NCBI GenBank assembly: GCA_035308565.1
Contig: DATGGK010000241.1
Span: 1-64,000, forward strand
Source: JANXLS01 sp035308565
GTDB taxonomy: Bacteria > Planctomycetota > SZUA-567 > H5-PLA8
DNA length: 64,000 nucleotides
Direction: 5' to 3'
Numbering within the stretch: position 1 is the stretch's first letter; each line of letters opens with the position of its first letter. Both the position numbers and the translations under genes were made by a program. Positions 57,656-64,000 of the stretch are shown one piece after another. The notes under the pieces are model-generated. The model was not told where the DNA came from, made no database searches, and was given only the letters and a program-made list of their open reading frames with translations.

Positions 57656-59791
57656 TTAGAATTCATAATCCGGCGGTTTTGGCGGTTTCACGGGCACGAG
57701 GGGTTTAGGTTCAAGAATCTTGGCGATGTCATCGAATCCATTCCATAAAGCGTGTTCAGCGCCGGTTCTATTCTTATGATCGCGGCGATTGGGGTCAGCG
57801 CCTTGCGCGAGCAGATATTGGACAACATCCTTTCTCCCAAGACGCGCGGCCCACATCAGGGGAGTTTCATTTGAGCCCTTGATTGAGACATTGACGTCGG
57901 CGTGATCGGCGACGAGTTGTTTGAGGATTTCAAGTTGACCCGCAGCGGCTGCGCCGTGGGCGGGGGTCCAGCCAACAGCGGGAAAAAGGGAGCGTTGCTT
58001 CTGGAGTGTGGCCAATGTTGCGGCGTCTCCAATGGCCGCCGCGAACACCGCATCGTTTTTACCGCCCTTCTCCAAGAGCGATTTGAGTATTTCTGTGTTC
58101 CCCGCGCGTACTGCGTGATGCATGGCGGTCAGTCCCGCTTTGTCCTCGATGTTTGGGTCTGCGCCGGCTTCGAGCAACAGGCCGAGCTCCCGTTTCAAGC
58201 CGGACGCGGCTGAACGCATCAGACGAGTCTGTCCATCTCGAAACGCCGCGTTTACATTGGCCTTTATGGCCGCCTTGTAGTCCTGCTCGGTCATCAGTTG
58301 AAATATTTCGGCTTGGCGCAGTTCCAACTTCTGGCCGCCCGAGGTAACTCCAATCGCGGCTGGGGCGGTGGCGATCATTGAACCTGAATAAACACGCTGT
58401 CCATCGAGCACAGCATCGGCCTGCCCATTCGCAATCACAATGAGTAATTCGTGTACTTTATCGGCAGCCGAGAAGAGCGGCACTCGGCAAGTGCGCGTAT
58501 AAAAATCGAATAGATCCGCGTTGAAATGCACGCGGGGAGGGGAAATTCGCAGGCGAAAAAGAGGAATACCCGACGGTTTGTCACCGTCATATGGAGCAAA
58601 ATTAACAGTGAATTCCTTGGCGACGGGGGAGGCGTCGGGCGTCGATTCGCTCACCGTGAACCTGAGTCGCACTGAAGCAGCAGGAATAACGGGCAATAGG
58701 TGTATTACGTGGCGGAAACCGGGCTTTGTAGTCACCCAAGAAAGTTCGCGTTCGGATGCCAGTTTATCAAAATAACCGGCATCGTTTGTCCGAGCATTCA
58801 TCGGCGACCCCGAAGCGCGTAGAAGGAAATCGTCCTTCAATAAGCTCGCGGATGCGTCAAGCGGACGCGGTTTAAGGCGCTCGGTAGCCGGAAGTGCGGC
58901 CAATTCATTCACGCGCTTTTGTAGATCGCGCAAGGGCTTGAAAAATGTAGGATACTTCAAGGAGACGTCCAGAGCCGCTTTCAGTTTGTTCGAACCCAGC
59001 GCTGCCCATCGGAACACCTGTGCGGCTTCCGAAGTAGGACTGCTCTGCAACGAATACCAGGCAAAATTCATGGCGCGAGCGTAATCCCCTTGATTTATTG
59101 CAAGCTCAGCGAACCAACGATCCGACAGCGCACTTTGGGGAAAGCCATGGCCAATAGCTCTAACCAATGAAACCTCACTAAGCGCCGGGTCGGTCGCGTA
59201 GAGCGCGGTGAATGTATCCATATCTGAATTCCATTTTGGATTGCGTTCAAAAGCCCCCGGCGTTGGATCGTCATATGGTGCCCTAACCCCGAGATTGAAG
59301 CCGACGGTGGGGCCCTTCATTGAGACTTCTCGGGTTTCGTTGCCGTGCTTAATCGTGACTTTATGATCGCCTTCCGTTCGAATGAGCTGAGCGCCGTCGA
59401 ACCCACGCGTCTCCTGGCCGTCAACTTTGACGATAACGTCGCCGGGTGCCAATCCTAGCGCGCTGGCCTGGGAATTCGGGAATACGCTCAAGATCGTTGA
59501 ACCGTAGCTCTCGGGGCCAACAACCGCCGCCGCGCGCCTTGCCGCGAGTTGCAGCGCAGAGACAATGCTCGCATCGATCTCAGCATTTGGAGGCGTGACC
59601 GCCGGAAGCGCAGGACGGACTGTGGGCGGAGTCCATACCAGAGGGTCTTCGGCAGCACTTTTTTGAGGACGAACGTCGGCAGCTTGCAGCGCCACACCCA
59701 AAAAACCGACGACAAGGAATACACGCGTGAGCCGTACTATCGCTATCAGGGTGCACGAAATTATTTGGCTTTGTATATTGTATGTAACCAA
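57656..59791 (-). CDS. PDZ- and ankyrin-repeat protein
   Basis: About 711 residues if started at the TTG at 59791, nine bases after GGAGG; an adjacent TTG at 59797 is possible. A hydrophobic leader (LTRVFLVVGFLGVALQAA) suggests export. Residues ~75-160 form a PDZ domain (SQASALGLAPGDVIVKVDGQETRGFDGAQLIR). A middle TPR/beta region follows. The C-terminal ~190 residues carry ankyrin repeats: DGQTRLMRSAASGLKRELGLLLEAGADPN, AGLTAMHHAVRAGNTEILKSLLEKG, VGWTPAHGAAAAGQLEILKQLVADHADVN, NETPLMWAARLGRKDVVQYLLAQGADPN. The C-terminus is Pro-rich. Probably a periplasmic protein-binding scaffold. Confidence 0.8.
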   Translation of the reverse strand: MVTYNIQSQIISCTLIAIVRLTRVFLVVGFLGVALQAADVRPQKSAAEDPLVWTPPTVRPALPAVTPPNAEIDASIVSALQLAARRAAAVVGPESYGSTILSVFPNSQASALGLAPGDVIVKVDGQETRGFDGAQLIRTEGDHKVTIKHGNETREVSMKGPTVGFNLGVRAPYDDPTPGAFERNPKWNSDMDTFTALYATDPALSEVSLVRAIGHGFPQSALSDRWFAELAINQGDYARAMNFAWYSLQSSPTSEAAQVFRWAALGSNKLKAALDVSLKYPTFFKPLRDLQKRVNELAALPATERLKPRPLDASASLLKDDFLLRASGSPMNARTNDAGYFDKLASERELSWVTTKPGFRHVIHLLPVIPAASVRLRFTVSESTPDASPVAKEFTVNFAPYDGDKPSGIPLFRLRISPPRVHFNADLFDFYTRTCRVPLFSAADKVHELLIVIANGQADAVLDGQRVYSGSMIATAPAAIGVTSGGQKLELRQAEIFQLMTEQDYKAAIKANVNAAFRDGQTRLMRSAASGLKRELGLLLEAGADPNIEDKAGLTAMHHAVRAGNTEILKSLLEKGGKNDAVFAAAIGDAATLATLQKQRSLFPAVGWTPAHGAAAAGQLEILKQLVADHADVNVSIKGSNETPLMWAARLGRKDVVQYLLAQGADPNRRDHKNRTGAEHALWNGFDDIAKILEPKPLVPVKPPKPPDYEF

Positions 59792-59961
59792 ATTCAAGGG
59801 CCTCCAATGATAAACGCGCCCTTGATGCGCATCAACCTTTCGGTCGAGAGGCGCGGCGCGCATGTTGCGATTCTTATATAATGTGACGGTATTACAACGC
59901 AAGCGATATGTTCGGGCGGTGGCACTGTTAATAAGCGTTGATCGCGGCTTGCGTCGTTAAG

Positions 59962-60005
59962 GGGTGCCACTGGTAGCCTGCCGTTTGGCTACCAGTGCGG
60001 ATCGG
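59962..60005 (-). repeat. CACTGGTAG hairpin repeat, copy A (inverted)
   Basis: CACTGGTAGCC (59968-59978) and GGCTACCAGTG (59987-59997), an 11-bp stem. Flanks GGGTGC and CGGATCGG match the other copies in reverse orientation. Confidence 0.85.
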
Positions 60006-60102
60006 GAATGGGCGCTGCAATCCAGAGCGAATTTTCGTCGGCACGATAACACCGCTGCGTGCCGGCGAGAGAACGTTTTGAAATTCAAACGCGCGCTTCC
60101 GA

Positions 60103-60145
60103 TCCTCACTGGTAGACGATACGGCTGTCTACCAGTGGCACCCTT
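60103..60145 (+). repeat. CACTGGTAG hairpin repeat, copy B
   Basis: CACTGGTAGAC (60109-60119) and GTCTACCAGTG (60129-60139). Together with copy A it forms an inverted pair bounding ~184 bases (59962-60145). Confidence 0.85.
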
Positions 60146-60171
60146 TTTGGCGTAAGCCGCGTTCAAAGTTC

Positions 60172-60363
60172 TTACAAGTGCCACCCGCCACGGATCATTC
60201 TCAGGCTCAGCGGGCGTTTGCGATTCAGCACTTCGGAGACTTTGCCGCGGCTGCCGGTATAGGGCGTCAAATCTTTCTGCTTCAACCCCGCTTGATCCAT
60301 GCGGAATTTGAGGGCCTCGATGGGGTCCGGCGGACCGGGCGGAAAGCGGAGGAAATTATTCAT
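60172..60363 (-). pseudogene. C-terminally truncated HigA-like antitoxin
   Basis: 63 residues. FPPGPPDPIEALKFRMDQAGLKQKDLTPYTGSRGKVSEVLNRKRPLSLRMIR matches the Xre/HigA helix-turn-helix, but the family's usual continuation after the Arg is replaced by GGWHL and a stop. The break lies at a GTGCCACC sequence that resembles the end of the CACTGGTAG repeat. No toxin partner is attached on this strand. Confidence 0.7.
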
Positions 60364-60413
60364 GTTGCATGACTACCGTGTAAGCGGTAGAACATCGGAT
60401 ACAGGGGGGCGCG

Positions 60414-60707
60414 ATGATTCGCTCGTTCGGGGATGAGGGATCCGAAGACATCTTCAACGGCAAGTCGTCGAAGGCCGCTCGCAAAACGCTGCCGATTGAC
60501 CTGCATCGGGTGGCTTTTCGCAAGCTGGATTACCTGGTCCACGCACGTTCGCTGGACGTGTTGAAATCACCGCCCGGAAACCGGCTGGAAGCGTTGCAGG
60601 GAGACTGGGCGGGCTATTGGAGCATTCGGATCAACGACCAATTCCGCATCGTCTTCCAGTGGCGCGACAACGGCGCGTGGAACGTGCGGATTGTGGATTA
60701 CCACTAA
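60414..60707 (+). CDS. higB: HigB/RelE-type toxin
   Basis: 97 residues: MIRSFGDEGSEDIFNGKSS opening and PPGNRLEALQGDWAGYWSIRINDQFRIVFQWRDNGAWNVRIVDYH closing match the HigB (plasmid-maintenance killer) pattern, with the Arg/His/Tyr-rich end expected for RNA cleavage. The antitoxin follows after 11 bases (toxin-first order, as in hig loci). The pair is bounded by CACTGGTAG hairpins on both sides. Confidence 0.9.
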   Translation: MIRSFGDEGSEDIFNGKSSKAARKTLPIDLHRVAFRKLDYLVHARSLDVLKSPPGNRLEALQGDWAGYWSIRINDQFRIVFQWRDNGAWNVRIVDYH

Positions 60708-60718
60708 CGAGGACTACC

Positions 60719-61033
60719 ATGCGCACCGCCACCTACCGTCTGCCCACACAGCGCCTGCCCACGCATCCCGGCGAGATGTTGCTTGAGGAGTTCTTGAAGC
60801 CTTTGGGCATCAGCCAATTGGGATTTTCCAAGCACTTAAACATTCCGCTGCAACGCCTGAACGAGATTGTGCTGGGCAAGCGCGGCGTCTCGCCGGAGAC
60901 GGCGTGGCTGCTGGGCATGGCGCTGGGAACTGGGCCGGAAATCTGGCTGGATTTGCAGGCCGCTTACGATCTGGCCACGCATAAACCCGAGCGCAAAATC
61001 AGAATCCTCTCCCAACTGAAAGCGGCGGTCTGA
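60719..61033 (+). CDS. higA: HigA-family antitoxin (XRE helix-turn-helix)
   Basis: 104 residues from the ATG at 60719 (GAGGACTACC upstream). LPTHPGEMLLEEFLKPLGISQLGFSKHLNIPLQRLNEIVLGKRGVSPETAWLLGMALGTGPEIWLDLQAAYDL is the complete HigA DNA-binding and dimerisation segment. It is expected to neutralise HigB and repress the operon. Confidence 0.9.
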   Translation: MRTATYRLPTQRLPTHPGEMLLEEFLKPLGISQLGFSKHLNIPLQRLNEIVLGKRGVSPETAWLLGMALGTGPEIWLDLQAAYDLATHKPERKIRILSQLKAAV

Positions 61034-61158
61034 AAGGCGGGAATATCAGTGGAAAATGGGGATGTCCACGAGATTTTCGGCCGAGATTTCGAGCATGCCC
61101 CAAATTTTACGTCCCAAAATGCCGGCGAGAACGCGACGGGGTGCGAACGCGAGTTTCC

Positions 61159-61194
61159 GATCCGCACTGGTAGGGGTACCTACCAGTGGCACCC
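61159..61194 (+). repeat. CACTGGTAG hairpin repeat, copy C
   Basis: CACTGGTAGG (61165-61174), loop GGTA, CCTACCAGTG (61179-61188). CCGATCCG precedes and GCACCC follows, as in copy D. Confidence 0.85.
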
Positions 61195-61200
61195 ACCAAA

Positions 61201-63114
61201 TTACTTCACTTCCACCATCCGCCAGTCATCCGCCTCTTTGGCTTCTTTAAAAATCAATTCGTCGCCATTCACACTCACGCGGATTTCGCCGCCCTCGCGC
61301 ACTATCTTTGCGGGGCCGCACGCGGGTTCTTTTTCTGAGCGCGGGTATAGCACTGTCGCTGCTAAAAAATTCGTCGCGGCCGCGGACGATTTTACGCTCA
61401 GCACATTCACCGGCTTGATCCAGCCGCTGGGCTTTTCTTCGATGCATTTCACTTCGGCCAGCGCCACCGGCACGATGTCGAGCGCGGCGCCGTTTTGCTC
61501 GAAAGTCCATTTGCCGGATGATTCTTTGATTGAGCCGTAGGTGTGGAAGCGCAGTTCGAACGGCTGCGGCTCGGCGGTTTGAACGTCGTCGAGCAGCACC
61601 CAATATTTCTTTTTCACGAAGACGACGTTGCGCCGGGCGCGCGGGGTTTCGACTTCGTAAGCTTTGTCGGCTTGGCCGATGAACTCGCTGAAATTTTCGC
61701 CGGTGAGCGGGCCTTGGAATTTGCCCGGGCGGCCCGGGTGCTGGCCTTTGCCGCCGACGAGGACGGAGTTGTTGCCTGCGGTCGAAATTTCGTAGTAGCT
61801 CCAGCGTTTGGCTGAGAAATAATCCGCGGGGTAGTTGCGGCTGCCGAGTTCGACGAGCAGTTCGGTGTCGTTGACGGCGAGGTTGACGGCGTTCAAATCG
61901 AGGTGCGAATGGTTGGCGGCGAGCGTGCCATTTTTGAAGCCGAGCCAGTACGGCGGATCGGGCTGGCTGGGCGCCATGAAGCCCCAGCCGATCGAGGGGA
62001 AGGCGTAGACGGGATCGATCTTCGGCGCGAAATTGGATTGGGCTTCGGGCAGCCAGTTTTGATCGACGGGGCGCCAGAGCAGCGCGAGCGCGTCGAAGGG
62101 CCAGCCGCCTGCGCGGCCCTGGCGGGGCGCGGCGCGGTCTTGCGCCCATAAGAAATCGGGATTTTTGTATTCGCGGCCGAGCAGATAAAAAATCGCGTCG
62201 CTGGCGCGGCCGTGGCTGTCGCCGAAACTGGCGCTGAGTTTCGTGCCGGGATTGAAGACGAGCGGAAAATAAGCGGTGCGTTTGACGCCTTCGCGCGCGA
62301 AGACGTCGTCGCCGAATTTATTTCCGCAGCGGCGCAGCGCTTCGGCGGCCATCAGCGCGTAGCGGTGGCCGTAGGTCCAGTAGCCGGTGCCTTCTTCCCA
62401 GCCGCCGTCGGCGCCGAGGTGATCCCAATAAATTTTCATCGACGGCAGCGCCGCGGCGAGCACTTTCGCGGCGTCGGGCGTTTCGTCTTCCAGGGCGAGC
62501 GCGAGCAGCGTCGCGCCGCCGTTGCAGACGGTGTTCCAGTTGTGGTGCGCCTTCAGCCAGCTCATTTTCTTTTCGACGCCCGCTAGGTACGCGGCCATGC
62601 CGCGCCGAATCGCGCCGTCGCGCAGGCGCGTGCGTTCGTCGGGCGTGAGGTCGTTGTAAAGCCAATCGTAGGCGAGGCCGAAGGTGGCGCTGACTTCGCC
62701 GGTCATCAAATCGTAGGGCGGCGCGTGGGCGGTATCGACCCAGATTTTCCAATCGGTGAGCGCGTGATCCAACTGCGCGACGGCTTCGTCGCGGTATTTT
62801 TTTTCGCCGCTGAGCGTGAAGGCCATGCAGAGCGAGATCACGCGGCCTTGCAGATCGCGCGCGGCGGTGAGGCCTTTGACTTCGCCGGGCGCGTCCGCCG
62901 CGCCGCGCGCGGTGAGCGAGACGTGCAGCGGCGGGGCTTTGAAGACGGCGTTGGCGCTTTCCATGACGCGATTGGCGAAGGGTCTGAGCTTGGGATTTTT
63001 CGCGCGCTCTTGGATCGAGGCGATGTCGTCTTTGCTGAAGAGGAGGCGCGGGTGGTCGGCGGCGAACGAGGATGCGGCGAGTACGAATAGGAGTGAAGTG
63101 ATGAGATTTTTCAT
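61201..63114 (-). CDS. Heparinase II/III-like polysaccharide lyase, secreted
   Basis: 637 residues with signal peptide MKNLITSLLFVLAASSFA. DHPRLLFSKDDIASIQERAKNP is the usual N-terminal segment of this family. An alpha-toroid follows (GEVSATFGLAYDWLYNDLTPDERTRLRDG, WLKAHHNWNTVCNGGATLLALAL, GGWEEGTGYWTYGHRYALMAAEAL). The C-terminal heparinase II/III beta-sandwich has GTLAANHSHLDLNAVNLAVNDTELLVELGSRNYPADYF. The HNWN and HSHLD histidines and the Tyr of TGYWTY are the likely catalytic residues. It cleaves uronic-acid-containing polysaccharides by beta-elimination; the exact substrate is not readable. Confidence 0.85.
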   Translation of the reverse strand: MKNLITSLLFVLAASSFAADHPRLLFSKDDIASIQERAKNPKLRPFANRVMESANAVFKAPPLHVSLTARGAADAPGEVKGLTAARDLQGRVISLCMAFTLSGEKKYRDEAVAQLDHALTDWKIWVDTAHAPPYDLMTGEVSATFGLAYDWLYNDLTPDERTRLRDGAIRRGMAAYLAGVEKKMSWLKAHHNWNTVCNGGATLLALALEDETPDAAKVLAAALPSMKIYWDHLGADGGWEEGTGYWTYGHRYALMAAEALRRCGNKFGDDVFAREGVKRTAYFPLVFNPGTKLSASFGDSHGRASDAIFYLLGREYKNPDFLWAQDRAAPRQGRAGGWPFDALALLWRPVDQNWLPEAQSNFAPKIDPVYAFPSIGWGFMAPSQPDPPYWLGFKNGTLAANHSHLDLNAVNLAVNDTELLVELGSRNYPADYFSAKRWSYYEISTAGNNSVLVGGKGQHPGRPGKFQGPLTGENFSEFIGQADKAYEVETPRARRNVVFVKKKYWVLLDDVQTAEPQPFELRFHTYGSIKESSGKWTFEQNGAALDIVPVALAEVKCIEEKPSGWIKPVNVLSVKSSAAATNFLAATVLYPRSEKEPACGPAKIVREGGEIRVSVNGDELIFKEAKEADDWRMVEVK

Positions 63115-63430
63115 ATTGATGATTACAGCGCGCAGTGACGCGCGAGGGAATTTTCATAGGGAAAAAGTGGAAAGTTTGCGAAAATTATTTTTACGAATGT
63201 TGGGAAAGGGTTCGCGGAAATGGGAGAGGAGAAGGAACAACGAATCTCGCGAATCTTCGCGAAATAGATTGCCGGCGGGAGGTCAGTTGTTTTTGAAAGT
63301 TCAATCCCGATCCGCACTGGTAGGAGTACCTACCAGTGGCACCCCGAACGGCGTCAAACTGCCGGCGGGGATTTTTTTTAATTTACGCACGCAAAGCCGA
63401 TCCGGGCCGGCTGGAAGCCGGCGCTCCATC
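63115..63430. other. Gene-free gap with CACTGGTAG copy D and a GCCGGCT hairpin
   Basis: No gene seen. It holds hairpin copy D (63309-63344; stem arms 63315-63324 and 63329-63338) and a dispersed hairpin GCCGGCT-GGA-AGCCGGC (63406-63422). The CTAC that ends the latter repeat supplies the TAG stop of the next minus-strand gene. Confidence 0.7.
63309..63344 (+). repeat. CACTGGTAG hairpin repeat, copy D
   Basis: CACTGGTAGG (63315-63324), loop AGTA, CCTACCAGTG (63329-63338), with CCGATCCG before and GCACCCC after. Confidence 0.85.
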
Positions 63431-64000
63431 CTACACGCTGCGGAGGGCTTCGGTGGCTTTCAGGCGCATGCCCATGACGGCGGGGACGATGCCGCTGAGG
63501 AGGCCGGTGGCGATGGCAATCAGGATGGCCCAGGCGATGGCGGTGGGCGGCGTGCGAAAGATGGGGAAGAAATCGGGCTTGGGGTTGAAGCCGAAAAGAT
63601 TGACTGCGATGTAGGTTCCGCCCGCGCCAACCACGGCGCCGATCAGGCAGATGGCCATCGACTCGCCGACGAGAAGCATTGCGACGTGGCCGTCGGTGAA
63701 GCCGATCGATTTTAAGATTGCCATTTCCTGCGTGCGTTCTCGGGCGCTCATCATCATCGTGTTCGCGGAGACCAGCAGCATGGTGAGCACGACGGCCGAA
63801 CCGATCGAGCGGAGCAGCAGTTGCAGATTGCCCATCATCGAGACGAATTGCGTGTTGAAGGCGCGCTCTGTCATCGAGCGCGTTTCGTAGGGACTGTTTT
63901 GAAAGCGCGCGTCGATGGCCGACGAGATGCGTTGATATTGGCCGGCGTCGGCCATGCGCACGGTGAAGACGCCGGCGGTGTCTTTGCCGTATTGGCGGAC
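63431..64000 (-). CDS. ABC transporter permease, FtsX/MacB family (5' part beyond window)
   Basis: The frame stays open to the window edge, so only the C-terminal ~190 residues are seen. They contain the end of the periplasmic domain (FTVRMADAGQYQRISSAIDARFQNSPYETRSMTE) and three TM helices: LRSIGSAVVLTMLLVSANTMM, MLLVGESMAICLIGAVVGAGGTYIAV and AIAWAILIAIATGLLSGIVPAV. The cytoplasmic loop SARERTQEMAILKSIGFTDGHVA is the FtsX-type coupling segment. It ends KATEALRSV, the same style as the permease at 55607 (KVVDALRRS), so the two may be parts of one transporter family or complex. Confidence 0.85.
   Translation of the reverse strand, partial: VRQYGKDTAGVFTVRMADAGQYQRISSAIDARFQNSPYETRSMTERAFNTQFVSMMGNLQLLLRSIGSAVVLTMLLVSANTMMMSARERTQEMAILKSIGFTDGHVAMLLVGESMAICLIGAVVGAGGTYIAVNLFGFNPKPDFFPIFRTPPTAIAWAILIAIATGLLSGIVPAVMGMRLKATEALRSV

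Noticed and set aside
55607..64000. One operon of the two permease genes
   Set aside because: They lie 7 kb apart on opposite strands with unrelated genes between.

Overview
The window is a GC-rich, gene-dense chromosomal segment from a diderm bacterium. An LptD/OstA-type outer-membrane protein, many proteins with signal peptides, frequent GTG/TTG starts and abundant dispersed hairpin repeats all fit this. A Trx/PDZ protein, a WD40 protein with an 'RYSLRTLLLATILAGG'-type N-terminal anchor, a 3061-residue secreted beta-propeller/TPR protein and several uronate-lyase-like secreted proteins resemble the PVC group, most likely Planctomycetota or a neighbour such as Lentisphaerota or Sumerlaeota. 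That assignment is inferred from protein style; no rRNA or tRNA gene was found to confirm it.

Layout. 1-9.95 kb: three consecutive large secreted, repetitive beta-strand proteins (the first cut by the window edge), with a small secreted protein between the second and third. 9.95-11.2 kb: a gene-free stretch full of short repeats, notably a GTGCAA-headed motif array. 11.2-20.2 kb: secreted TPR protein, membrane protein plus sulfotransferase (overlapping starts), a secreted Ig/carboxypeptidase-regulatory-type protein with a coupled small protein, a thioredoxin/PDZ protein split by an in-frame TAA, and a secreted toroid-like protein. 20.3-38 kb (minus strand): small secreted protein, the 3061-residue protein, a ClC-type chloride protein with CBS domains, GNAT and aldehyde dehydrogenase (overlapping), and LptD. 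38-44.4 kb (plus strand): SseB-like protein, glutamate 5-kinase and carbonic anhydrase (overlapping), a YoeB toxin-antitoxin pair, RNase HI, an esterase-like protein and a WD40 protein. 44.4-57.6 kb: FG-GAP/ASPIC protein, a tandem alpha/beta-hydrolase-like protein lacking nucleophile serines, a PPi-type PEP carboxykinase candidate, PyrF, an unknown protein, Nudix, MDR dehydrogenase, an ABC permease, and a MazF-like toxin-antitoxin pair lying between the permease 3' end and a decayed duplicate of that end. 57.7-64 kb: PDZ/ankyrin protein, a truncated HigA, a HigBA pair, a heparinase II/III-like lyase, and the C-terminal part of a second FtsX-type permease.

The recurring theme is repeats shaping genes. 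Three toxin-antitoxin modules are each bracketed by a different repeat type: a 19-bp inverted repeat, a duplicated gene end, and CACTGGTAG hairpins. A dispersed hairpin has been absorbed in frame into the PEPCK-like gene. Nine intergenic tracts share a 7-bp period although their heptamers differ. The secreted giants at 0-10 kb and 21-30 kb suggest a cell surface built from very long repetitive proteins. The metabolic genes (proB, carbonic anhydrase, pyrF, PEPCK, aldehyde dehydrogenase) look like ordinary housekeeping functions scattered among accessory secreted proteins.
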